A DNA stretch of 64,000 nt, taken from assembly GCA_012959465.1 (NCBI GenBank), contig DUDC01000262.1:1-64000 (forward strand), in the 5' to 3' direction. Of the stretch, positions 53,532-61,549 are shown in pieces. How positions within the stretch are numbered: position 1 is the stretch's first letter; the number at the start of each line of letters is the position of its first letter. The notes beneath the pieces are model-generated. The model did no database searches. It saw nothing but the letters and a program-made list of their open reading frames with translations, and was not told the DNA's origin. The translations under genes and the position numbers were made by a program. This DNA is from Planctomycetaceae bacterium. Its GTDB lineage: Bacteria > Planctomycetota > Planctomycetia > Pirellulales > Pirellulaceae.

Positions 53532-53594
53532 TCTCGAGGGCATTGCCGTTCGGGTCACTTTCGGCGAAAGTGGCCTACGATACCGGCAGCCTGC

Positions 53595-53623
53595 AATACT
53601 AGCACGAAGCGCAAGCGAGTGAG
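53595..53623 (-). repeat. Dispersed repeat, family E, inverted full copy
   Basis: AATACTAGCACGAAGCGCAA followed by GCGAGTGAG; the reverse complement matches 51943-51968 over nearly its whole length. A GAGTGAGTGAG run follows. Confidence 0.72.
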
Positions 53624-53640
53624 TGAGTGCAGAAGATTCC

Positions 53641-53805
53641 ATTTGTCATTAGTTATCTATCATTCGTCATTTGTCATTTCGTTCCGGTTTTCGCCAGAAT
53701 GACTTGGTCGTCGTGTCATTTTTCCGGGCCATCTTCAACGCTGGTGAGGTTGAGTCCTCGTTTTTTTGGTGACAAATGACAATTGACAAATAACTAATGA
53801 CAAAT
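53641..53805. repeat. 165-base element with terminal inverted repeats (family D arms)
   Basis: The left arm (53641-53676) and the right arm (53770-53805) are inverted copies of the same 36-base word with about four mismatches, separated by 93 bases. The arms begin and end with ATTTGTCATTAGTTAT and its complement. The shape is that of a small MITE-like element or a large hairpin; no target-site duplication is obvious. Confidence 0.7.
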
Positions 53806-53839
53806 CTCCTACCATAGTAAGCCTCAAGGGCGGCAAACG

Positions 53840-53865
53840 ACTCGCTCGCGCTTCGTGCTTGTATT
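53840..53865 (+). repeat. Dispersed repeat, family E, direct copy
   Basis: ACTCGCTCGCGCTTCGTGCT followed by TGTATT, preceded by CGGCAAACG where the 51943 copy has CGGCAGCCGATTC, so the similarity begins further upstream. Confidence 0.72.
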
Positions 53866-53903
53866 GCTGGCTCGTCAGGATGTTACAGCAATAACACGAC
53901 CCT

Positions 53904-56900
53904 CTAGGGTCTTCGGACGGGTTTGAACCCAATGGATGTCTCCATCCATTTTCCGCAACTGCAACCACCACCGGCTTCCGGTGAAAGCAGCATTCCGCCA
54001 GCCGGAATCGTGCTCAGCCAACAGCCCGGTCGCAATCGATCCCAACTGCTTGATTTGCCGCTTGCACTATCCCACATCGTGACATTTCCACTGCGAAAGA
54101 TCGCCGTGTTAGCCGTCAGTGCATATGTTCCGCAACCGCCGCCCGGCATTCGGCCGAGCGTTTTCCCGGTGCGCAATTCCATCATTTCGGGCCGCACATA
54201 GAGGCGGCCACCGGCGATGGCTGGTCGTGACATCGCCTTGCCATGATCACCTTGGCCTCCCAACCAGCCGACCTCGCGATGCCAGATCTGCTTGCCGTTG
54301 GAGTCGTCAAATGCGTAGACATCGTATTTCTTGTCGCTCGACGCAGCGATCACCAACTTCCCCTCGCCGTGCGCCATGTAGTATGTGACGATGCCGTTGA
54401 CCGTTTCCAGCGGCCGCTCCCAGACGACTCGACCGCTTTCGACGTCCAGGGCAACAAGGTATTGGTCCTGCCATAATTCGGCCAGTCCAACACGCCTCGA
54501 CTCGGAAGCGATCACTCGCGGGTGACGGCACTCGACGAAAAACACTCGATCGTCGGCAACGGTGATCGTAGAATTTATGATGACGCCGTTCGAATAGGAC
54601 CAAGTGAGTGGTCCACTAGATACTTCCTTGGCAAAGATGTTATCGCTACAGACCTTGAACGTCACTGGTCCTTGCCGAGCATCGTACCAACCGGCACTGG
54701 CACCTCCCCAGTATTCGACGAACGCCGAACCACTTTTGACAGCGCTGCCGATCAGTTTTTCTTTGTGCCTAGCGATGTAACTCCAGTCGTAATTCCATCC
54801 TTCCCGCGCACCGGGTTGCACTTTGTCTATCGACTGAACCTCCCCGGTTTGTGCGTTGATCCGCCAACAGGCATTGTCGATTGCTACAAATACATGGTCG
54901 TGATCAGCGCACCAGTTACCACTGTCTCGCGGTACATTAAACCTTTGCAGCGGTGGGATTTCCAACGACCACAAAATGGTACCATTGTAGGCATCGAGGC
55001 CGATTAAGCGGTGCAAACCCTGAACGAACAAGCGACCTCCGGTCGATAACGGGGATGGCTTGCGACCGCTGCGATCCGGTTGCGCTCGTGGACCAGGTCG
55101 CCCCAGCCACTGCACCTGCAGGTCGCTGGCTGTCCGCACACCACCAAGCCGTTCACCACCGAATCCTGAGTTGTTAGGTAGACCGTACAAATGCGACCAA
55201 TCACCGGCGCCCACCATCGGTCCGCGAGTGATCCGCGCCCAAACACCACGCGGTCCCTCCGAGACGGCGAATTCGATCGGAGCGCACCACGTGCGCAGTA
55301 GGTCCACACCAATTCGCACTGGTGCGTTGGTCGTCTGGCCAATCACGGCCAATCCTCCGTCGGGTCGCAACACTCGCATTACCTCGCGGCTACTCCCGGC
55401 AATCACTCCGTCACGTAGCAAGCGGTCAGCCACAATTAGATTGGCAAAATCGCCCGTGTAGGGGAGCCGTTTGAGCGATTCGACCCGCCGGATCGTCGCC
55501 CGGTGGCCATAGACGCCAGCCGATGTCAATGCCTTGCGCGCGGCGGCGACCTTGGCCGCGTCGGTTTCAACACCGATCACAATCAAATCAGTGCGGCGGA
55601 CTAACTCGTATACCAACTGTCCGCGATCTGCGCCGAGGACAAGGCAGATGCCCGAAGTGATGCCGGTTTCGGCCAGCAACGTTTCAGCAGCCTCGGCGGC
55701 AATCTTGCTGGCGACGTCGTCCGCGTAGGGACTCGGTCGATCGGGCGCCTTGATGCGGGTAAAGTTGAACGTCGTGTCCAACTCAAACACCGGACTGACT
55801 CCTGATGCACCAGTGGCAATCCGGTACTTGTAGATCCGATTTCGCTTCAAACCGCTGATCTGCAACCGGTGATCGGTTTTGATCCGTTCGTCCGTCACTC
55901 TTCGTGTTTGGTCGCCCGAATCGACGATCAAAACGCTGACACCCGGTTCGTCGGTCTGCCAGACGACTTCCGCCGTGGTTCGATCGACGAATCGTACGTA
56001 GGGGCCAGTCGCCAATAGAATTGGTGTCGGCAAGTCGCGCAGTTTCGCTTGTTGATTCGATTGAATCTCGTCCGGATTCAGCGGTCGCGAATAGACGCGG
56101 ACTTCGTGCACCATTCCACTCAGTTTGAAATACTCATCATTGTCGTGGTAGGCACCAATCTCGTAGAACGCTTGAGGTGGGTAGTGAATATCTCCCGACT
56201 GGCTAGTTGAGGAATTTTCAAGCAGACCATTGACGTAGATTCGCTGTGTGTTTCCGTCGTACGTGCCAACAACGTGGTACCAGGTTTCACTTTGAAAATC
56301 AGTGGTACTCAATAGGTAGGTCAGCTTGTCTTCACCACCTTTGGCGTTGACGGCAAAGCAGAACTTCGAATCGCGATAGCCAAGAATCCAACCTCGTTCG
56401 TAGCTGCCATTGTCTTGTATGGCTCCGACGATGCCGCCCCACGGTTGTGGCTTGTCGATACGAACCCAAGCTTCCGCCGAGATCTGTTGCAGGGGAAGGT
56501 TCGCTGTGCTGTGGTCGCTTGCCAGCATCACGCTGTTACTTTTTCCATCCAATGTGAGCGCCTCGATCCCGCCCGCCTGACGCAAGTTCACCTCACCAAG
56601 AATGGTGCCATTCAGTCGGCCGACCAGATCGACAACACGCCGATCGGCGTCAGACAAGCCGCGACGCTTGGCCCGAGCACTCATCCCGGTGTGAAATGCC
56701 CAATGGCCAACCATGCCGGGTACTTTGACGGCCCGCAGTCGCGCCAAATCAGCCGGAGTAACTTTCACCGCGACCGGATTAGGTTTCGACAAAGTCGGTG
56801 GAGAAGTCGCGCGCGCTGCGCCGGGACGGAAACAGTGCACGACCCCAGCGTCAGTGCTAACCAATAGCGAGCCGCTAGCAACGGCCATCAAGTACGCATC

Positions 56901-58067
56901 TCCATCGACTGCGGAACGCCATTGTCGTTCTCCAGTGATGGCGTCCAGCGCCACGACTTCGTCGCGTCCGCCGACGAACAGAGTCCCACGGTTCAAAACC
57001 AATTCAAGTGAATTGGGGATTGTCGCCTGCCAGACTTTGGCTTTTGAATGACGGTCGACCGCGGTCACGTGGTGGTCCGACAAGTGGTACCGCAACTTAT
57101 CGCCGATCACAACCGCATTACAGGCCTTGTAGGTCGCCACGGCTTTCCGTGTCTGAGGATCGCTGGCCGTTACCCAACCGGTCTTGTTGCCGGGACCGTG
57201 GTGGATCGTCTGATCGGCTGCGACCATGACCCAGCTGCCTCCACCGCCGCCCAATCCACCGCTGCGGTTGCCATCGACTCGGTTAAACAACATCGGGGGA
57301 ACGCGGCCCTGCGGCGCGACCAGCAACTGCTCTGTTGCCGCCATGGCGCCCTCGATTGTGGCCCCATTCAATTTGTGGACAAAACGGCCGGGCCCTGCGG
57401 ACGAGCCCGTTTCAACGTCGACTGCGCATATAAACGAGACGTCCCACGGCAATAGAGAGAAACCGAAATATGCTGTCCCGTCCTGAACCAAGACACCAGT
57501 ACGGCAGGGCCAGCGGGAGATCATGCGACCATTGTGGAGAATTAGCGGTTCGTCCACCGGAGGTCGGAATCTCCAGATCAGTTTGCCGTCGCGAGCATCG
57601 ACGCAGTAAGCGTTCCCATCATCCGAACCAAAATAGACACGACCATCGACAACGGTCGGTGTAATCCTCACTGGTCCGTCCGCCCAAAATCGCCAGCCGA
57701 CATGGCCGTTGGCCAAGTTCAAACAGACCACCGAATCTTCACTCGACGAAGCGACAAACACCGACTGTCCGACCACCGCCACACCGTAGGCGGCGTCATA
57801 GTTACGCATCGCTCGCAATCCTCGAATGTGTGCATAGGCGTCCCATTTAGCCGGTCCGGCCCAGGCGGTCTGAGGTGGCGCGACGTTACGAAACGCCCAG
57901 ACCTCTCCGAGTGTCGTCGTCGCCATCTCTTCGTCAGCGACGCCGCTGCGCTGCACATCGCCACGCAGCGTCGGCCAATCACCGGCTCGAACGGCAGTAC
58001 TCGCACCCCACTGGATCGACATCAATACGACTGCAACCGTGGACGTCACCACATGTGAGATATTCAT
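53904..58067 (-). CDS. Large secreted mosaic protein: PQQ-type propeller, LamG, FN3-like, methyltransferase-like, second propeller
   Basis: 1387 residues. A signal peptide (AVVLMSIQWGASTAVRA) is followed by PQQ-type propeller repeats (about 30-430; DSVVCLNLANGHVGWRFW, GNAYCVDARDGKLIWRF), a LamG domain (about 450-680; AEAWVRI, TWYHVVGTYDG, RIYVNGL), an FN3-like domain (about 685-770; EVVWQTDEPG), a Rossmann class I methyltransferase-like domain (about 780-950; ICLVLGADRGQLVYELVRR, IGVETDAAKV, REVMRVLRPDGGLAVIG), and a second propeller block (955-1387; YLVALDVESGRVVWERPL). The two propeller blocks may close into one propeller around the inserted domains. A methyltransferase fold in an exported protein is unusual. 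Substrate unknown. Confidence 0.87.
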   Translation of the reverse strand: MNISHVVTSTVAVVLMSIQWGASTAVRAGDWPTLRGDVQRSGVADEEMATTTLGEVWAFRNVAPPQTAWAGPAKWDAYAHIRGLRAMRNYDAAYGVAVVGQSVFVASSSEDSVVCLNLANGHVGWRFWADGPVRITPTVVDGRVYFGSDDGNAYCVDARDGKLIWRFRPPVDEPLILHNGRMISRWPCRTGVLVQDGTAYFGFSLLPWDVSFICAVDVETGSSAGPGRFVHKLNGATIEGAMAATEQLLVAPQGRVPPMLFNRVDGNRSGGLGGGGGSWVMVAADQTIHHGPGNKTGWVTASDPQTRKAVATYKACNAVVIGDKLRYHLSDHHVTAVDRHSKAKVWQATIPNSLELVLNRGTLFVGGRDEVVALDAITGERQWRSAVDGDAYLMAVASGSLLVSTDAGVVHCFRPGAARATSPPTLSKPNPVAVKVTPADLARLRAVKVPGMVGHWAFHTGMSARAKRRGLSDADRRVVDLVGRLNGTILGEVNLRQAGGIEALTLDGKSNSVMLASDHSTANLPLQQISAEAWVRIDKPQPWGGIVGAIQDNGSYERGWILGYRDSKFCFAVNAKGGEDKLTYLLSTTDFQSETWYHVVGTYDGNTQRIYVNGLLENSSTSQSGDIHYPPQAFYEIGAYHDNDEYFKLSGMVHEVRVYSRPLNPDEIQSNQQAKLRDLPTPILLATGPYVRFVDRTTAEVVWQTDEPGVSVLIVDSGDQTRRVTDERIKTDHRLQISGLKRNRIYKYRIATGASGVSPVFELDTTFNFTRIKAPDRPSPYADDVASKIAAEAAETLLAETGITSGICLVLGADRGQLVYELVRRTDLIVIGVETDAAKVAAARKALTSAGVYGHRATIRRVESLKRLPYTGDFANLIVADRLLRDGVIAGSSREVMRVLRPDGGLAVIGQTTNAPVRIGVDLLRTWCAPIEFAVSEGPRGVWARITRGPMVGAGDWSHLYGLPNNSGFGGERLGGVRTASDLQVQWLGRPGPRAQPDRSGRKPSPLSTGGRLFVQGLHRLIGLDAYNGTILWSLEIPPLQRFNVPRDSGNWCADHDHVFVAIDNACWRINAQTGEVQSIDKVQPGAREGWNYDWSYIARHKEKLIGSAVKSGSAFVEYWGGASAGWYDARQGPVTFKVCSDNIFAKEVSSGPLTWSYSNGVIINSTITVADDRVFFVECRHPRVIASESRRVGLAELWQDQYLVALDVESGRVVWERPLETVNGIVTYYMAHGEGKLVIAASSDKKYDVYAFDDSNGKQIWHREVGWLGGQGDHGKAMSRPAIAGGRLYVRPEMMELRTGKTLGRMPGGGCGTYALTANTAIFRSGNVTMWDSASGKSSSWDRLRPGCWLSTIPAGGMLLSPEAGGGCSCGKWMETSIGFKPVRRP

Positions 58068-58196
58068 TCGTCGATTCCCGAGGTCTTACGCGTCGCGATA
58101 TTTAGTATCCATTTGACGCTCACTATTGTATCGTCCATGTACGAAACGGTTCTATGATAACCCGTCGTCCCAAACGAAGAAACACTGAGCCGAACT

Positions 58197-58254
58197 CGCT
58201 AGCGTCGGGTCTTGGCCATATATATTGGCCGATTTTGAAGACCCGATGCTGGCG
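58197..58254 (+). repeat. Long hairpin, family F, upstream of the sialidase gene
   Basis: CGCTAGC, GTC, GGGTCTT, then GGCC-atatatatt-GGCC in the centre, then AAGACCC, GAT, GCTGGCG. The outer and middle arms pair (7 bp each, one G-U), so the unit is a long imperfect palindrome. It lies 55 bases before the sialidase start and could affect the transcript, but it resembles the dispersed copy at 51803. Confidence 0.6.
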
Positions 58255-58308
58255 GCGGCGGCTCAGACCTCGAAGAAGCCTGGCCAATTGAGAAACAGGA
58301 ACGCCATA

Positions 58309-59880
58309 ATGAAAACTCTTCTACTCGCCCTGGTCGTCTCCCCGTCGTTGCTATTCTCAGCGGAAGTCACGTCCACAACGCGGCAACTGGCGCGACCTGT
58401 TCTGATTCGCAACGAGCAGAACTCGTTGCTGCAACTGTCGATCGATACAGGTGAACGACCTTACGTCCAAGTGCAGTCGATCACCGTGTCGCTTGATGGC
58501 AGCGCTGATATCGAATCACTGCAGTTTTTCTTCACCGGTGAAAACGGCGGATTCTCCAGCGAAAAGCCCTACGGAGAACGAGTGCAGCCGGCGAACAAAA
58601 TCGTCTTCAAAGGTCACGCGCGTCTGAACGCGGGTCTCAATCATTTCTGGCTATCCTGCCGGATGCGAGCCGATGCCGATTTGTCTCGCAAAGTCGACGC
58701 CTCAGTGACGGTCGTCGAGACGACTGCTGGGCGGAGTGCGCCGCGCGACGCGACCCCGAACATTCGCAAACGTATCGGCATCGCGCTGAGGCGACATTGG
58801 GATGACGGAGTGCATACCTACCGCATTCCAGCGCTGGCCACGACGGCAAAAGGCACACTGCTATGTGTATACGATATGCGACGACGCGCCGGACGCGATC
58901 TTCAAGAGGACGTCGATATCGGACTGTTGAGAAGTACCGATGGTGGTAGGACGTGGAGTCCGCAACAGGTCATCATGGACATGGGAACATTCGATGGCAT
59001 GCCACAAGAGTTGAACGGGGTCAGCGACCCTGGCATCATTGTCGATCCATCGTCCGGCGAAGTTTTCTGCTTTGCGGTGTGGATGAATGGAAACGCAGGA
59101 CAGCATCAGTGGAATAAGGGTGGTTCGGAGCCGGGGTTCGAGATTGGCAAGAGCGCACAGTTCGTGATGACTCGATCGATGGACGAAGGAAAAAGCTGGA
59201 CGAAATTGGAGAACATGACACGGACCTGGAAGGATCCAAAGTGGATTCTGTACGCCCCGTCGCCTCAACAGGGAATCTCGCTTCGGGACGGCACGCTTGT
59301 CATGCCCACACAGGGCCGCGACCAGCAGGATCGGCATTTCTCTAACCTGCTCATCAGTCGCGACCATGGGAAGACTTGGACCGTCAGCCAGGCCGCATCT
59401 TTCGGTAACACCGAGTGCCAAGCGGTGCAACTGACGAACGGTTCCATCATGCTAAATTGTCGCTCAGAAAACCCCACCAAACTGCGTACCGTGGCCGTAA
59501 CACACGATCTCGGCGCGACGTGGACGCCGCACGCAACAAACCGCAAAGGCATCATCGAGCCAAACTGCAACGGTAGTTTATATCGGTTCGATTACGACCG
59601 AGCGGGACAAATGAAATCCGTGTTACTCTTTGCCAATCCGCATTCACAAACGGGTCGGACTCACCACAGCATTCAGGTGAGTTTCGACGAGGGAGAAACC
59701 TGGCCGGACGAATACCGACTACTGCTCGATGAAGGTCGTGGTGCGGGTTACCCGAGCTTGAGCCGGGTCGATAATCAACACATCGGAATCGTCTACGAGG
59801 GTAGCGGGTCGCACGTGGTGTTTGAGAAGGTGTCGATCAACGAGTTGCTAACGCCAGAGACTAAACGAGCTCGCGAATGA
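58309..59880 (+). CDS. Sialidase (exo-alpha-sialidase, BNR/Asp-box repeats)
   Basis: 523 residues from the ATG at 58309 with AGGA 8 bases before it. The signal peptide (LLLALVVSPSLLFSA) is followed by an N-terminal beta domain of about 140 residues that resembles the BNR-associated N-terminal region, then the six-bladed propeller. TYRIPALATT holds the catalytic Arg (RIP motif), and five Asp boxes are visible: STDGGRTWSPQ, SMDEGKSWTKL, SRDHGKTWTVS, THDLGATWTPH and SFDEGETWPDE. It should remove terminal sialic acid from glycans outside the cell. It overlaps the DUF1501 gene tail to tail by 20 bases. Confidence 0.93.
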   Translation: MKTLLLALVVSPSLLFSAEVTSTTRQLARPVLIRNEQNSLLQLSIDTGERPYVQVQSITVSLDGSADIESLQFFFTGENGGFSSEKPYGERVQPANKIVFKGHARLNAGLNHFWLSCRMRADADLSRKVDASVTVVETTAGRSAPRDATPNIRKRIGIALRRHWDDGVHTYRIPALATTAKGTLLCVYDMRRRAGRDLQEDVDIGLLRSTDGGRTWSPQQVIMDMGTFDGMPQELNGVSDPGIIVDPSSGEVFCFAVWMNGNAGQHQWNKGGSEPGFEIGKSAQFVMTRSMDEGKSWTKLENMTRTWKDPKWILYAPSPQQGISLRDGTLVMPTQGRDQQDRHFSNLLISRDHGKTWTVSQAASFGNTECQAVQLTNGSIMLNCRSENPTKLRTVAVTHDLGATWTPHATNRKGIIEPNCNGSLYRFDYDRAGQMKSVLLFANPHSQTGRTHHSIQVSFDEGETWPDEYRLLLDEGRGAGYPSLSRVDNQHIGIVYEGSGSHVVFEKVSINELLTPETKRARE

Positions 59881-61183
59881 CCTCACTGCGTTCCAAAATA
59901 TAGCGTGGCCGGCCGGACAGATCGTCAAACGTCCAGGCCGGATCAATCCCCAGGTGGCGGTACATTGTTGCCAGCACGTTTTCGGGCCGGTAGGCATTGT
60001 TGACCGGGACTTCGCCCTTCGAATTAGACGCTCCGACAACACCCGTTTGCAACCCTCCGCCTGCCAACATCACGCTCATGACCGCTCCCCAATGGTCGCG
60101 GCCGGCGTTCTTGTTAATACGCGGCGTGCGACCAAACTCGCCCATCGAAACAACCAACACGTCCTTCTCCATACCTCGGTCGTACAGATCAGTGATCAAT
60201 GCGGCCACTCCACGGTCGTAATTCGGTCCCTTCGCCAAAATGCCGGCGGCGATCTTGTTGTGATCGTCCCAACCTGTGACGCGCACCGTGACGCAAGTGA
60301 CGCCCGCACCGACCAGGCGGCGGGCCAACAACATGCTCTGGCCGACCGTGTTCCGTCCATAAGCGTCGCGCAACTTGGTATCTTCGCTGTTGATGTCGAA
60401 CGCTGCCCGCGCTTTGGCGCCCGACACCAGGTCGAACGCTCGCTGCGTGAACTGATCGAGCGAGTCAGCGGAGCCTGATAAATCGAGCATTCGTCGTTTT
60501 CGGTCCAAAGTCGACAACAAACCACGACGATCGGCCAACCGAGAGACCGTCAACCCACCCGTCAGCGACAGATTTCTTACATCGTGTTTGGGATCGTTGG
60601 GGTCGGCAATCGTCTCAAATGGATTGAACGACTTTCCCAGCTGCGCTGACTGTCCGTTTCGCATGATTTGCGGCACGGCAACGTAGGGTGGTAATGAGGG
60701 GTCATTGGAGCCTCGAAACTTGGCTGCAATCGAACCAAAACAAGGCATTTGGTTCGGTCCGCCTTTCGGTCCACTCTTGTAGTAACCAGTCTGAGAAAGA
60801 TGGCTGGATGGATCGTGGCTATTGCTGTTGTGGTGAATCGAGCGAACGATCGCCAACTTGTCGACGATCTTCGACTGTTCGGCCATGTATTCCGAGAGAA
60901 TCACGCCCGGTGTATTGGTCTGAATAGGTTGCAACGGTCCGCGGCATTCGATTGGCGCATCGGGTTTCGGATCGTAAGTCTCAAACTGCGTGGGGCCGCC
61001 GGCCATCTCCAAGAAGATGACCGAGTGGTTGTTGACGACCGTACCGGCTTCGACAGCTGCGGCGCGGTGACGAAGCACTTCCGCCAACGTCAAGCCGCCA
61101 GCGGAGAGCAGACCAGCCTTAAGAAAACCTCTGCGAGAGACACCGTCACAAAACGCAGCCGCTTTTCCTTTGATCGTCAACAC
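59861..61183 (-). CDS. DUF1501 domain protein with Tat signal
   Basis: 440 residues from a GTG at 61183, with GGAG just upstream. The twin-arginine motif is SRRGFLKAGLLSAGG. DUF1501 motifs: FLEMAGGPTQFETYDPKPDA near 55 and GEFGRTPRINKNAGRDHWG near 345. Compared with the copy at 10279 the domain is about the same length, with the RRLVGAGVTCVTVRVTGWDD segment conserved. The usual partner, a DUF1549/DUF1553 gene, lies head-to-head at 61550 rather than upstream in the same operon. Confidence 0.94.
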   Translation of the reverse strand: MLTIKGKAAAFCDGVSRRGFLKAGLLSAGGLTLAEVLRHRAAAVEAGTVVNNHSVIFLEMAGGPTQFETYDPKPDAPIECRGPLQPIQTNTPGVILSEYMAEQSKIVDKLAIVRSIHHNSNSHDPSSHLSQTGYYKSGPKGGPNQMPCFGSIAAKFRGSNDPSLPPYVAVPQIMRNGQSAQLGKSFNPFETIADPNDPKHDVRNLSLTGGLTVSRLADRRGLLSTLDRKRRMLDLSGSADSLDQFTQRAFDLVSGAKARAAFDINSEDTKLRDAYGRNTVGQSMLLARRLVGAGVTCVTVRVTGWDDHNKIAAGILAKGPNYDRGVAALITDLYDRGMEKDVLVVSMGEFGRTPRINKNAGRDHWGAVMSVMLAGGGLQTGVVGASNSKGEVPVNNAYRPENVLATMYRHLGIDPAWTFDDLSGRPRYILERSEVIRELV

Positions 61184-61549
61184 GTGATCTCCTTCGAGTC
61201 GAGTGTCCGCGCACTAATGCCTCCAGTTTACAATAATCGCGACTGTCAGAGCAACAGTTATCGTCCCCGCGAAAGCCCTTGCCGACTTTCTCCGATCGCC
61301 GAACACCGGTCAGAGAAACTAGAACGGGGAAAATGGATCGGTCGCTGCCACCGCCCCTTTGTGGCATTGAACATTCGAAACGCGGAACACGAGTTGTTGG
61401 GCTAGGTAAACTTCCGGGTTTAATGCCCCTAAAACAGATGTCGTTTGGGCAGGGGATGCCTTTTTACCCGCACTCCGATTGAGTTTAAGTTACCATCATG
61501 TACTCAGGGTCGGGCTCGGAGACCCCCCTTACAGAATTGGAGATTTGGT
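61184..61549. other. Divergent promoter region
   Basis: 366 bases between the DUF1501 gene (minus) and the DUF1549/DUF1553 gene (plus). It should hold both promoters. No hairpin, repeat or operator could be supported. Confidence 0.6.

Larger units (their letters stand above)
53531..53903. other. Intergenic region of repeats
   Basis: 373 bases: a family E copy (53595-53623), a pair of inverted family D units (53641-53676 and 53770-53805), and another family E copy (53840-53865). No gene is seen. Confidence 0.75.
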
